DNA from: Chondrus crispus
Taxonomy: Eukaryota > Rhodophyta > Florideophyceae > Gigartinales > Gigartinaceae
Reading direction: 5' to 3'
Length of the DNA: 64,000 bases
NCBI RefSeq assembly: GCF_000350225.1
Contig: NW_005179291.1
Coordinates: 173,454-237,453 of the forward strand
The position numbers and the translations under genes were made by a program. The notes beneath the pieces are model-generated. The model ran no database searches, was not told the origin of the DNA, and saw only the letters and a list, made by a program, of their open reading frames with translations. Within the stretch, counting starts at the first letter, position 1; each line of letters starts with the position of its first letter. Positions 10,407-21,400 of this stretch are shown here, piece after piece.

Positions 10407-11351
10407 TCATTGAGCGAGTAGCAGTAGCTCCTGTGCCAATCTTAGAACCTTCAAGCGCCTCGCCTCCGAAATGTAAACCTTCATAGCCACAGTGTCCACA
10501 TGCACGCCCAAATGGTCTAAACGCTGCGCTCCTTCCCAACAACCTTTCGACGGGTGCCGGACTATGCCCAGCCGCGCAAATAGTGCGTCCAGACGGCGCC
10601 GAGCAAGCGCACAGTCCTTCTTCGTAGCGGGCCGCGTTGCGGGCGAGGGCGAGAGCAGGAAGTCGTCGATATACGGGAGCACTCGGTAGCGGTACCTCTC
10701 CCGCAAATGCCGCGCGAGCGGCCGAAGCATCTTTCTAAACCACAGCACCGACCTTCCCCATCCGAACGGTAGGGCAACACACCGGTAGAACGAGCCATCG
10801 TAGGAGAAAATAAACATATCGCGCATGGATGGATGCAAGTAGAAGTGCCGATATCCACTCTTCACATCCCACGACATCATCATGTCTCCCTTCTGTAATT
10901 CCATCGCGAAGGCCGTTACAGTCTCCATCTTCACAGTGCCCCGGGGCCAGTGCTTGCTCTGTTGTGAAGAATTGACGACAAAGCGTCCCTTCTTCTCTGC
11001 TCTCTCGCCCTGCCAAACGGTAAATGCGGACGATACCATCTTCCCCCCTTCCACGCATCTCTCCACATAATCCGGATCCAGCCGCTCGTAAATCCCGCTC
11101 CGGCAACCAGCCTCCAAGTCTTCTTTCCCAAACCTCCTGTCTTCCTCTGATTGGGGGATATCGGGCAGCACCACACCCTCTGTAAATGGCACAGCAGGAG
11201 GGTCCAGGATCCCATACCGAATGGCACGCACCAGATACGCGCTGGCCTCCAGCTCCGTACGCCATGCATCCGCGCGCAGTGCTACCCCTCTCCAAATTGG
11301 GAGTCCCCCCACTCCCACTTTGTCCTTTCCGCCAAAAGGCGGGCCCGTCAC
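10407..11351 (-). pseudogene. Reverse transcriptase of the DIRS/PAT-like element
   Basis: 314 codons up to an in-frame TGA at 10407-10409. Motifs in order: GRFVVNSSQQSKHW, MMMSWDVKSGYRHFYLHP (first catalytic Asp), CVALPFGWGRSVLWF, the catalytic PYIDDFLLSP and the DIRS-specific VRHPSKGCWEGAQRLDHLG. After the TGA the same frame goes on with the thumb (NRRWVSLERLRHFCG, FYTRSLYFD), so the stop is a point mutation within one protein. Changing one base (CGA to TGA) explains it. The first codons are uncertain; the ORF starts 87 bases after the gag-like ORF, in another frame. Confidence 0.8.
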
Positions 11352-11437
11352 TCTTCCGTGGCAGCCCCTGGGGAGCTGCCATTCTAGATTGAGGCACGTT
11401 GGAGCCTGGCCTTAGCCAACCTTTTTGCGGCCTCTGT

Positions 11438-12025
11438 TTACATCTTGGACGTGAGTGCAGCCCGGGCCGAACGGTAGGACTCTGAGAGTACAGCGTCATG
11501 CCCTTGCTCGACAAGGAAGGACATCTGTCTCGCGATCTCAACTCCTTGCTCCGTAATGTCCCGAAAGTATTGCGCCCGCATAGATAAAACCTCCAGCGTC
11601 GCCTTCATAGCATCCTCGGCGAGCACGAGTCTTCTTGTCATATCTTCGATAGTCCCACCATGCGTCCTCGCGACGTCGAGGGCTGTAAGCCCCAACTCCG
11701 TCCAGACGCCAGCAGCACTCAAATACTCCCACTCTTTGGCTGATCGCCGGTCCCGGGAGCGGAGCTCGTTGAGGAAGGCATCTTGAGGGGGCTTGAAGTA
11801 GCCCATATGCGTTATGGGTACATGTGGGCCCCGATCGAAGATGCCGCCCTCACCAACCAGTCGGGCAGAATTCAGTTCAGTGACAGCAGTCGCGTAGTCG
11901 CGGCGCTCGGACTTTGCGATCGCCCAGGCTGCACGCGCCACTGCTCCAGCGTCGTTCGCAGCGGTTGGCGCGCGTGTGACAACCGGCGCGGCGGCCGCCG
12001 TGCCGTCTTTGTCGTTGTCAGTCAT
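11438..12025 (-). CDS. Gag-like ORF of the DIRS/PAT-like element
   Basis: 195 residues from an ATG at 12025. It is the first ORF of the element and follows the 5' repeat, the usual place for gag. It has an Ala-rich N terminus, a helical middle with heptad-like spacing (TIEDMTRRLVLAEDAMKATL) and no zinc knuckle. Position, not sequence similarity, is the main reason for the call; a particle protein role is inferred. Confidence 0.5.
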   Translation of the reverse strand: MTDNDKDGTAAAAPVVTRAPTAANDAGAVARAAWAIAKSERRDYATAVTELNSARLVGEGGIFDRGPHVPITHMGYFKPPQDAFLNELRSRDRRSAKEWEYLSAAGVWTELGLTALDVARTHGGTIEDMTRRLVLAEDAMKATLEVLSMRAQYFRDITEQGVEIARQMSFLVEQGHDAVLSESYRSARAALTSKM

Positions 12026-12102
12026 GCTGCCCGGAGTCCTCTGAGTGGACTCTACTAGAACCTGTCACCGCCTCGCGTCGAGGGGAATTTCTCTTTCTCA
12101 AA

Positions 12103-12256
12103 AGAGAAATAGACATAGCAGAGAAGTCACGAGACTCTCACCCGGCCGTCGGCGATATGTAGGACAGTGCACGCTCGGTCGAATGCCAGGTGTCGGCATG
12201 TCACTCGCTACTCCCTGGACAGCTTCACCCGCATACACAAGTGTATACAAACGCAT
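12103..12256. repeat. Terminal direct repeat, copy 2 (5' end of the YR element)
   Basis: Partner of 8009-8162 in the same orientation, with a few mismatches. It lies just upstream of the gag-like ORF in the minus direction. Confidence 0.8.
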
Positions 12257-12332
12257 ATACCCTTGCGTGTGACCATACTGTGTACGGCCTGGAGAGCACT
12301 GAATCCCCCGTCTCATCGCGGTGCAGCACTGT

Positions 12333-12932
12333 AGCGCACGACGCGTATCCCGCTATCATAAGTACCCTCTATACCACGAGTAACCGTGTATAATTCTCCA
12401 CCAATACAGTCTAGGTGAATGCTCCATGGAGCCCTGTCGAAGTACTGACAGTTCTACCCACGTGCACCCGTGGCCCACCACCACGTGTCACGGGTGTCGT
12501 GCCCCTCTTATTTTAATTAGTATTATTATTATAATTATTTTATCCCGACGTCGACTTCTATATAGTTGACGTCCGACCCTAAGTACAACACCACGAAGCA
12601 TTGGGTCGAGAACCTTAGCTTTTGGAACGGGGGTTGTAGCCTCGCGCATAGTATTACCCTACAGCTGTACTACGCGAGATATCTACCTCTCCCGATCCCC
12701 ACCTACCTCTACGCCGCGCGCGCCGAGCGACGTACTGTACCACGCGCGCGAGCTACTCCGGTCACTTCGCCCCTACCGGGCGTCCCATCTCCCTACCTTT
12801 CCTTCAATTCCCTATCACGTTACGCGCCCGGACCCGTGCCGGTTACCCCACGGTTGGTCTCCCGACAACCCACCAACGCGCCCCGAACGCGCGCGCTCTG
12901 CCAGAGGGGGATCCCACCTCTCCCCCTCAGTG
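12333..12932. repeat. LTR-like dispersed repeat, copy A
   Basis: Matches 15930-16583 over about 500 bases in the same orientation. Shared landmarks are an AT-rich stretch, GACGTCGACT/GACGTCGGCT, CCTCGCGC, GCCGGTTACCCCAC, GGTCTCCCGA and a final CCCCTCAGTGCA. It abuts the broken reverse transcriptase on one side and the YR element on the other. It is most easily explained as a solo LTR. Ends are approximate, and no clear target duplication was found. Confidence 0.6.
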
Positions 12933-13299
12933 CACGGCACGGCCTGGGAATTTGCCTCTAGGGGCAGCTGCCCGTACCCACTGACAAAGTCAACAGTAGC
13001 AAAGCAATCACTGTTGCGAATTCCACAACTTCCGAGTCGATGTGCGCCATTGGCCAGGAAATGGGTACTGTAGCAGCATTTACTTCTCTCAGGTCGACGG
13101 TCATGCGGAACTTCGCTTTGGAGTCCTTCGGTACAAGGAGCGGAGCTGCCGCCCACGTAGCTGCATAGTTTTTGCGTACAAACCCTATTTTTCGAGGTCA
13201 TAAATGTAACTGTTCAGGAAGTTTCGTTGGTCTGCCTTGTAGCGTCTAGTTTTAGCTATAACTGGACGTGCTCCGAGCTTTAGTTTGACCTTCATGGGC
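12933..13299 (-). pseudogene. Ty3 reverse transcriptase, 5' part
   Basis: Start of the split reverse transcriptase. It reads through at least two frames: one gives APLLVPKDSKAKFRMTVDLR, the other ATVDFVSGYGQLPLEANSQ with the first catalytic Asp. It ends abruptly against the LTR-like repeat at about 12932 and resumes at 7860. The short gap to the protease ORF has no intact frame. Confidence 0.7.
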
Positions 13300-14094
13300 T
13301 CAACTTTTGCTGGCAGCCACTTTCCCAAACGAACCCGAAATGTCTTGAAACTCAAAAACCATGTGACGCAGTTGCTTTGCTCCTTTCTCAGAAAGACCGT
13401 TCCCCTTAGTCTCCTTAATCCTTGGGGCTAGAGTATTATGAAGTTCCTCGTTTGAGTCTTCGCCGAGATCAATGTAGATGTCATCATCGTCAGCGAATCC
13501 GTCATCTCCATTTCGGCTGTGGAATATGCCATCATCCCTCGTGATCTTGGCAAGTGTACCACCCTTTAGATCTTTCCCTTTTGGAAGGATGTCTGGTACA
13601 TTTACGATACCATTGTCTTTGTCTGATGCTGCTTCTAGGCTTTTCTTGGTGTCTAGACCGAGACCTTCCAGAACGGGACGTCCAATAAGAACATGTTCGG
13701 CTTGTTGATCACTAACCGCCCACTCCACATTTCGGAGCAGTAAAGAAGCCCCATGTCGGATGCGCAACTCCACGTCTGCTTTTACAGTCTTCCCGCATAT
13801 GACCTTGGCTGTCCCGGTACTAGCTTGGGCCTCTACGGCAAGCGCGTACACGATTTTCTTGTCAAGTTGAGTCATAACTAGGTGCGGGTTGCTAGATTTA
13901 AGTTTGGCGAAGATATCCGGTAGCATCAAGTTGTCTTCAGAGCAATTGTCTGCGAGTATTAACGCATGTATAGTTTCATTGAACTTGGCGCTAGACAAAG
14001 TTGAACGATTGTCAATATCCCATTCAGCCATTCGTTTCATGAACTTTGGCTTCTTCCTCTTCCCGAAATTCTGTTTGCGCCATGCATCAATCAA
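13300..14094 (-). pseudogene. Ty3 protease region with gag zinc-knuckle tail
   Basis: 264 codons. The frame starts just after a Cys/His-rich segment (HPECGEEHYCKDCPLC, partly upstream in the same frame). It then carries a retropepsin-like domain. Its active-site position reads LILADNCSEDNLMLP, where D-[ST]-G would be expected. The partner motif HVLIGRPVLEGLGL corresponds to the ILG-x(D) motif that closes the retropepsin fold. A Cys in place of the active-site Gly is unusual. The linker to the reverse transcriptase follows. The protease would cleave the Gag-Pol precursor. Confidence 0.6.
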
Positions 14095-15008
14095 CTTCTG
14101 CTTGAGGACGTCATTATCTTTGCATAGCGGGCAATCTTTGCAGTAGTGCTCCTCGCCACACTCAGGATGCAGACACTTTGGCAGGGGTTTGCGTTTACCT
14201 TTGTTGTATTGTGACGGACTGCCAGACTCACGCGTGCTTTTGGCAGGGTCTCCGTCGTTTTTCCTGATGGGCCCTTGTGCTTCTGACCTTTCCCCTTCAG
14301 CTTCCTGTCTCGTTCGTTAGACTGGTTTTGCCAAGTGCTTGTGTTTTCGACAACATCAGCCAAGCGAACAACTTCCGAAATGAAATAGCGAAATTTATTA
14401 CTACGTAGGCGTTCGGGATCCTGCTTTTCAAGTTCATCCTCAATCAAGTCTTTCAGCAATTGTGGCTTGAGACGATCAAAAATATGACGGATGACCAGCT
14501 TTGGGCACTCTTGAGCGAAGTTTGAACATCCTGCAGCCTCGACTGATCGCTTGTAGTCCAGAAGGAGAGTGTCAATACGTGCTTCCGCACCGGAATACCC
14601 ATTTTGATGTGACAACTCTTGATACCTCTTTCGACATCAACAGCTCAATTTCCCCCGTCGGACGCTCACACTTCGAATTTGCACAATTCACTAGTTCATC
14701 CTCCGTAATTTCCCTGACCGTAGGCGTATCAATATAACCACGGTCTACGAAAAGCTCGGGTATATTGTGGTCCACAGTGGTCAGGAAGGAAGATACTTGT
14801 ATATCAACACCGGGTTCACGATTTTCTCCGCAACTTCTCGTTCGTAGTTATCACGTGCCTTATTACACTTGATGAAGTCAAGAAACGTGACGCCTGTGAG
14901 TCTTGGGGCTTTACTGGTGTCAACAATCGTCTGATTCTTCACGGGTCCAGCTACCGGACACAGGTCATCTTCCGACGGCTTTGCGCCGTCTATGGATTTG
15001 TCAGTCAT
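14091..15008 (-). pseudogene. Ty3 gag, frameshifted
   Basis: The ATG at 15008 opens a frame (MTDKSIDGAK...) that stops at 14781. The protein sequence continues in a second frame (14775-14572, ITEDELVNCANSKCERPTGE) and returns to the first (14615-14091, IDTLLLDYKRSVEAAG, FDRLKPQLLKDLIEDELEK). These are typical helical retrotransposon gag segments. Two frame changes within 200 bases show decay. The last part overlaps the protease frame, as expected for Gag-Pol expression. Confidence 0.65.
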
Positions 15009-15063
15009 GGCACCCTTCCTTCTGCGATACCTCCATAAATCTTCTTTCGCAAAAAGATATATC

Positions 15064-15535
15064 TGTAGCAACTTGTGGAAAAAACAGCAAAAGGTAAAGC
15101 ACCTCGCACAGACGGATGTCTGACGTTGTCCGATGCCTTTAATTCTCTGAGGCTGCGTACCGCTCCGAGTCTTTATAGCTTCTGTTACGAAGTACCTGTG
15201 CCACGGACCCATGCCACTAGCCTTTTTCCAAGCAGAGTTCCCCTGAAAGGTCATGTAGAACCTGGGCTATTCTATTAACCCGGAGGATGGCGCAATCGAA
15301 ATCAAATCTTGCAATTATCATTCCACACAAACGTTGAACGGTATCAGCAAACGGACAGTACTTCCTGCTGTGCCTCTCCTGTACATTCGTAGTCCATGTA
15401 CACCGTGGTGAGTTACGTGTAACATCTTATGGAGTTCACGACTTAAATACACTCGGAAGGGTCACCGATATGTATCGATATTTGGGCAGCATACAGTATC
15501 CGCTTCACGATGATTTTTACCGGCGAATGGTTACA
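15064..15535 (-). repeat. 5' LTR of the Ty3-type element
   Basis: 472 bp, paired with 4727-5197. In minus orientation transcription would run from here into gag. I do not recognise a tRNA primer-binding site directly inside it. Confidence 0.9.
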
Positions 15536-15929
15536 GGTGGCTCTCAGGGTTCGTGAGCGGCCGTGCCTGCTCCCTTTTGCTTTCCCCGTCCGAACCCCGC
15601 ACTTTTTATATAATCGTAGCAGAAACGTAGAACAATACAGTACATGCTAAAAATCAATAAACCATCCTTTCAGTCTATATCTAATCTCCATGCAATGACT
15701 TATTTCTTTGCTTTCAATCTTTCCGGACATCCCCTTTAATACTGCAGGGTACTGTACTACTCCTTCGAAAATTCATTCTAGGATGGCATAGAACTGTAGT
15801 GTAGTTCTATACCAACCTTGCAAACAATGGAAGAGTCAGTCCGTTCTAGAATGACATGCACAGCATGTTTATACAAAGTATAAATCGAAAAACATTCATA
15901 TTGCGTGTGTCCTTCCTACCTTACAACTG
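15536..15929. other. Intergenic, no gene seen
   Basis: About 390 bases between the Ty3-type element and the second LTR-like repeat. AT-rich, no open frame with coding character, no repeat noted. Confidence 0.4.
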
Positions 15930-16583
15930 TGTAGTGCACTGGCACGGCTCTTTTGTTTCCGGGACACCTGTCCCCCCTACCAGGACACCTGTCCACGTGA
16001 ACTCAATCCCGGCAAGAGTAACGCCACCTCCACGGGCACACGTGTACCAACCGCCACTTGTACCCGGGCCTCTCTGCCCCTGTGTCCAGGTGTCACTCCC
16101 CACGTATAATGGTTGTCATACCTCCCCACGAGGAGTTTCTCTGGCCATCGCTGCCGTCGTTTTAATTTAGTATTTTTAGTTTAATTAATTATACCTCCGA
16201 CGTCGGCTAGTATATGGCCGACGTCCGACCCGAAGTAAATCCTTACGAAGCGTTGGGTCTAGAATTCGGGTTTCTGGAGCGGAGTCGTAGCCTCGCGTCG
16301 GTCCCCGTCCTACGATGGTACCCTGCGAGCCATCTGCGTCCCGATTTCCACCTATCTCTACCGCGCACGACGTCCCGCTACACACTGCCCTCCGCGCGAC
16401 AGCTGTCCCTACCGCTCCGCCCCTCCTGGGCTCTACTTCCCCCTTTTCCCTTAATTTCCCTACTGCGTTAGACGCCTGGACCCCGTGCCGGTTACCCCAC
16501 GGGTGGTCTCCCGAATCAACCCCTGCGCCCCGAACGCGCGGTGCTCTGCCTGAGGGGAGCCTTACTGTCTTCCCCCTCAGTGC
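15930..16583. repeat. LTR-like dispersed repeat, copy B
   Basis: Second copy of the repeat at 12333-12932, better preserved at its 5' side. It contains a CA/CCTGT-rich first third, an AT-rich stretch, the GACGTCGG block, GCCGGTTACCCCAC, GGTCTCCCGA and the final CCCCTCAGTGCA. Probably a solo LTR. The start at TGTAGTGCAC is a guess from LTR convention. Confidence 0.6.
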
Positions 16584-16749
16584 ACGCCAAACTCCTCTCC
16601 ATTCAAAATATTTATTGGTCCTCGAATTAGCTTGGTGACGTATAGTATGTGATGAAGTCGAGTTGTCGTTGAATAGAAGGCTTCTGGCTTGAAAGGTCTT
16701 GTTCATCAATCCATTTCTCTTGAAGTATAGTTCCTGAGTTTTGTTATAC

Positions 16750-17990
16750 TAAGAATTGGATAGAGTCTTGAGTGTTGCGGTGGAATATGATTGCAATCGT
16801 AGGCGGCGATTGGTCTTCGGTCTGAAATGTAGACTCGAGACCGATGGTTCATCTATGTTGATCCTGGTAGTATGGTTTCGGAAGAGATATGTGGAAAGTA
16901 GGATGACTACTTTGATATCTCACTTGTAGTTGTAACTTGTATGCGTGTCAAGACGCTAGAATGTAGATGACTTCGAATGGTCCAATGTACTTCGGTGATA
17001 GCTTTTTGCTTCTTCCGGTCTTGAGTGTTAAGCTTATCGACGAGAGCATTACTTACTCTCCTAGGTTCCATGAGTTGTCCCGTCTATGTTTGTTGACTTG
17101 TTGGGCGTTTCGTTCGTTCGAAGCTGTAATGGGCAGCTTTGCCATGTCACTGGCTCTTCTTGTGTTCTCCAAAACCCCTTTGTGTGGTCATAGTAGGAGT
17201 TTCTGACCCATCAAAGTGCAGGACGTCAGAAACAGAGAGTGGGTGTTGACCATACTCTAGGAAAAATGGAGTTTTGGATATTTGTGTCACTTATGTGATT
17301 GTTGTACGCCAACTCGAGTCCTGATAGGTGTTTACTCCAGTCTCCTTGCGTGTGGCTTAAAAAGCAACGTAGAATTTCTTGTAATGACTTAAATACCCTT
17401 TCTGATTGTCCATCAGCTGGAGGATCGAATGCTGTAGATGTGTTTAACTCGACTTGAAGTAACTTCGTGAATTCCTTCCATAAAGTAATTGTGAATGTTG
17501 TGTCACGATCCGATATTATCTTTCTTGGAAGACCGTGATGTTTGTATCTTTCGTTATAGAAAACGTCTTCAGTGTCTTTCGCAGTATGGTTTGATTCAAT
17601 TGGAATAAAATGTGCGTGTTTCGAGAGTTTGTCCACAACAACAAGTTTAGGAGTTTTTGTTAGTACTCGTCCACGGGACATCGAATATGAATTCCATAGA
17701 TACCTTTTCCCATTTCTTTAGTGGCGGAGGAATTGGTCTGAGTTTCCGAGTTTATTCTGGGTTATGCTTTTGGCTTCTTGACACTTCGGGCATGTCTTGA
17801 CGTATTCATGTAGTTCTTAGTTCATACTAGGCCCATATAAATGTCTCCTGACATATTCTAAGGTCTTTTTGAATTTGAATATCTTATCTATCCTTTGGGA
17901 ATGAGATAGTTTGTGTATCTGGAACTGCTGAGCTGCCTCTTCTGTACTCCGTCTGTATTTCTGATTTTCTAAAATTTCCTATGCAGAGAC
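16750..17990 (-). pseudogene. Second Ty3-type element remnant: integrase and GPF/Y module
   Basis: A different Ty3 lineage from the one at 4727-15535. The open segment 17681-17226 carries the integrase core (VVVDKLSKHAHFIP, HGLPRKIISDRDTTFT, STAFDPPADGQSERVFKSL). Below it, through stops, a GPF/Y module can be read (KLSPKYIGPFEV, YKLQLQVRYQSSHPTFHISL). Above it is a degraded zinc-finger part. No LTR pair was found around it; the LTR-like repeat at 15930-16583 lies in the right place to be one of its LTRs, but that is inference. Confidence 0.75.
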
Positions 17991-18069
17991 CATGCAAGCC
18001 CATGCTCACAATTGGAGCGGTTATCATAACTTTTGCATGGGGATTTGCTTAGGCCTGGTCCTATGCAAT

Positions 18070-18396
18070 ACCAAACATGTTCCATGGAACCGTCCATGCA
18101 CCAGTCTATGTCTGCATGGGGCAATGGTGGCCAAACCAATTCAGATATGTTCAATGCGAGCTCATGCAGGCATTGGTGTGCATGGGTGTTCATGGGCTCC
18201 GCATGGCGGATTCAATCCAAGTTTTAGTTTTGCCAAACATGTTCCATAGAACCGTCCATGCACCAGTCTATGTCTGCATGGGGCAATGGTGGCCAAACCA
18301 ATTCAGATATGTTCAATGCGAGCTCATGCAGGCATTGGTGTGCATGGGTGTTCATGGGCTCCGCATGGCGGATTCAATCCAAGTTTTAGTTTTGGC
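18070..18396. repeat. Tandem duplication, 162-bp unit, two copies
   Basis: The unit starting CCAAACATGTTCCAT at 18071 repeats at 18233 with almost no change and ends in CAAGTTTTAGTTTTG. The units are rich in CATGCA/CATGGG words, like the array at 30663-31128, so both may derive from one sequence family. Open frames across it arise from the repeat and are not called genes. Confidence 0.85.
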
Positions 18397-19929
18397 CCGA
18401 AAGTGCGATACAATCCGTTTTATCGATATCTGATCTGATGCTGCGCCGCAACCCTCAGTGCAGTCAGTATCTACAACCGCTATCCCAGCACCCTTGCCGT
18501 ACATGGAGTACTCGTCGGTCCCCCGTTGACAGTTCTTTAGAAGTCCCGTCGAAGAGTCATCATGACATGAAATTACTCAACATGATGTTGAGTAATTTCT
18601 GAGGACTACAGTAGTGAATGGTAATTTTGTTTAAACCCAGGCGCGTTTTGAGAGTGTTTGGAGTTCGTGCGGGATGAACCAACCCAGAATTTCCGTTTTG
18701 TCGTGAAAAGGGGGTAGTCTACAGTACGAAGGAAGTCTCAGCTTGCGCACCGTTTCGAGAAGACTTGGTTGACGCACCTTTCGCAGCCGCATTGTCCGCA
18801 GACTTGTAAAATCGATCGTTGGGTCTTGAGCTGCTCCGCTCACTGCTAAGTCCGTTTTCTTGATCCGTGTACTGCCCGAAGAACGTCTCAACGTTCGAAT
18901 CTTCATGAGATTGGGCAGCGGGACACTGCCAAAAATTAAAATTGTGTAAATCTACAAATTATGTATTAATCTAAACATTATTTAAAATTCAACAAATTAT
19001 TTATTTATTATCAGTATTCATGCAGAATTGAACTCGCGACCAAAAGAAAAGGGTAGCAGGGGAGTGGTACCGAAGCACACCACCCCTGCTGAAACCCCTT
19101 CTCCATCGCCCCGCCTTTGCGTGCGCACGACTACCGACCTTTCTGGCGGTGCCAGAAGTAAATTTCCAACCAATTTATATCCGACGATTACGTGCTACAG
19201 TATCGGCCCCCCTGTGCATCGGCCCCCCCTTTATTAGTGAAAATAAAGACAGAGTATAAATAATGTTAGAGAAATAAATGAACTTTTCTGTATCGGCCCA
19301 CCGCCCACCCTTGCAATTCAATAAAATTCCTCCCCTGCGCAATTTTACACGTGGCTGCAGTCGAGGCATTGCCCGCCCCAGCATTTAATATCCGACGCTC
19401 CTCTGCCAACAGGGGGCGCTGCAACTCCTGCAGCCCAGCCTCCTCCCTCTTCGTAACCTCCTGTTCCGCTTTCCACCACTTCCGGACGTCAGCTCGCGCT
19501 GCAGAAGCGTCTCCACCCGCACGGCGACAGCTGCGCCCAAGACTCCGTCGTCCGCGCAGACGTGCCACACGCCCGCGGTGCGCCTGCCCCACACGCGCGC
19601 CGCTGCCGTCGCGCCGGCAAAGTTGATCGCGGAGAAGAGGCTGGCTCGTGCACAAAGTGCAGGGGAGCTGATAGGACAGCCGATCTGCACCGCCAGATCG
19701 CGCGCTCATCCCTCACGTCGTCATCGAGACGCACGCCCGGTTGGTGGCGCGCAACGCCGTCGACCTCTTGTCTCCGCCGACCCTCCCGCGCTCCATGAGC
19801 CCTTCGTACAGCTGCCTCTCGTCCAGCTCGCCCTCCATCCCGTCCCTGCTCTTCGCCGACACGTTCTCCCTCCGCAAGTACCTCCCGATCCAGCGCATTA
19901 GCTCCCCAGCGTCATACAGGTTGATCACC
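18397..19929. other. Gene-poor stretch with short unassigned ORFs
   Basis: Contains a 91-codon minus ORF (18631-18906, basic, no domain), an AT-rich part around 18940-19020 and a GC-rich part from 19340 onward with frames open on both strands. I recognise no domain in any of these. The GC-rich part may be the remainder of the pseudogene at 19930-21400. Confidence 0.35.
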
Positions 19930-21400
19930 TCGTCGTACCGCCGATAAATCCCCCGCATCCTCTCAGTGTCACTCTGCCCTGTTCCCGTCGTAAAATTGGT
20001 GCAGGTTGCACCTGAGCAACTTTCCCACGAACGTCCGATAGCTCTACCGATAATTCACCCCGAAATGCTTCCCCTTCAACATCCGATTGAAAAGAAACAT
20101 GCTTCCCCACCGCATCGCGTAGCCCACCTCGCCAGTTGCGTAACAGAAATTTTAACATTGCCACCCCCACAATATTATCAATCTTATCCTCGAAAACAGG
20201 CATCCGTCAGTAGTGAGACTCAAAATCTTATTCCAGCAGCTCAGTCAAAGTGCTGGTAACCGTAAAAGCAACGGCGTCAACTCTGGGACGCATGATATTT
20301 CGGACATCGGTCTCGTCCAAGTCGAGCACGTCGTGAATAATCTGAGACTCGTAATTCTCCATACCGCCTGAGCCACCAGCGCCCGCAACAACGCAGAGCC
20401 ACTCTGTTGTTCCGTCTTTTTCAATCGCCATGGTATACAGCCATGCCGCCTGCTCTATGTTACGGCCCACCCCGTCCGCCCCGTGCTGCATCAGCGTGCC
20501 AAGATGCATCATACCGTCTTCCTCAATCGCATCCTCAAGCAGCTTCGCAGCCCGCGCAGCGTTCTGCAACCCCATCTCCTCCATCCGTCAGGAGGAGAGC
20601 CAGATTCAACTTAGTGTTACCGCTGCGCACGCTCGTACAGCTCCAGAGCGCGGACCTCGTCCATTTCCACTCCTTCCGTGCCGTGGTGTAGCAGCAGACC
20701 AAGATTGTCCCATGCATGCACATCGTCCCTCCTGTCAATCGCAAGCTCGTACAGCTCTGAGGCGCGAACCCCGTTCTTCACGACCCCCCGCGCCGTCCTG
20801 CAGTAGGAGGCCGAGATGCACCATCTCCCATTCGTACAGCGTTAACCGCGTTCGTCTCGACTCCCTCAGTGCCCTTGTGAAGGAAGAGACCGAGATTGAC
20901 CATCGAAGCGACATCATTACCCTTCTCGATCGCACGCTCGAACTTGTCTATGCCGTGTTTCTCTCGAATCCCTCCACATCATATACCAGCAGCGTGCCGA
21001 AATTGAATATAGAATGGACATGATCTTGTTCCTCAATCGCCCTCCTCTATAGTTTGACAGCCCGCGCTCCATCCTTCCCAACTCCGTCGTTCCCATCCCT
21101 CATTACGTTGCCAAGCTTGTATATCGCGTCGACACACAGGTCTACTTCGATCGCACGTTCGTACAACTACACGGCGCAAGCCGCGTTCCTATCGACCCCC
21201 TCTGCGCTCTTCTACAACAGCAAGCCGAGAGCGACCATCGCGCTGACGTCATTCTTGTCGATCGCGTTTTCGTACAACTATGCAGCACGGACTGCATTCA
21301 TGTCGACCCCGTCTGCCCCCTTCTCCAGTGGTGTGCCGAGGCTCACCATCGCGGCGATAGGACCGTGATCCCCAATCGCACGTAGGTCCTCAGTTCGATC
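19930..21400 (-). pseudogene. Decayed Sel1-repeat protein joined to a CorC/CNNM-type CBS segment
   Basis: From 21400 downward one can read at least five degenerate Sel1-like units, for example LEKGADGVDMNAVRAA then LYENAIDKNDVSAMVALG, and AAKLLEDAIEEDG then MHLGTLMQHGADGVGRNIEQA. Stops separate several of them. Next, in one frame, come VRNIMRPRVDAVAF and, after two stops, RMPVFEDKIDNIVGVAMLKFLL-type sequence. That pair is the hallmark of the CBS region of CorC/HlyC/CNNM ion-transport proteins. The transmembrane half of that family is absent. Sel1 repeats are scaffolds for protein-protein contacts. At least six in-frame stops make this a pseudogene, and whether the two parts ever formed one protein is unclear. 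Confidence 0.6.

Larger units (their letters stand above)
8009..12256 (-). mobile_element. Tyrosine-recombinase (DIRS/PAT/Ngaro-like) retrotransposon
   Basis: Minus-strand order is gag-like ORF (12025-11438), reverse transcriptase (11351-10407), RNase H (10366-9224) and tyrosine recombinase (9254-8211), bounded by about 150-bp direct repeats (8009-8162 and 12103-12256). There is no DDE integrase or aspartic protease. Elements of this order insert through a tyrosine recombinase from a circular intermediate. Direct rather than inverted ends point to the PAT/Ngaro type rather than classical DIRS. I did not find a clear split B repeat. It sits inside the reverse transcriptase of the Ty3 element. 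Confidence 0.85.
4727..15535 (-). mobile_element. Ty3-type chromovirus LTR retrotransposon with a nested insertion
   Basis: Two direct LTRs (4727-5197 and 15064-15535) with TG...CA ends enclose gag, protease, reverse transcriptase, RNase H, integrase and chromodomain coding segments, all on the minus strand in the Ty3/Gypsy order. A 4-bp GGTG occurs on both sides (4723-4726 and 15536-15539) and fits a target-site duplication. The internal region is interrupted at about 7860-12932 by a tyrosine-recombinase retrotransposon plus an LTR-like repeat, which splits the reverse transcriptase. The remaining ORFs carry several frameshifts and stops, so the copy is dead. The nested insertion is necessarily younger than the host element. 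Confidence 0.9.

Noticed and set aside
9897..10542. Several overlapping ORFs on both strands at 10 kb
   Set aside because: Alternative frames of the DIRS-type RT/RNase H region; only the frames with RT, thumb and RNase H motifs were kept.
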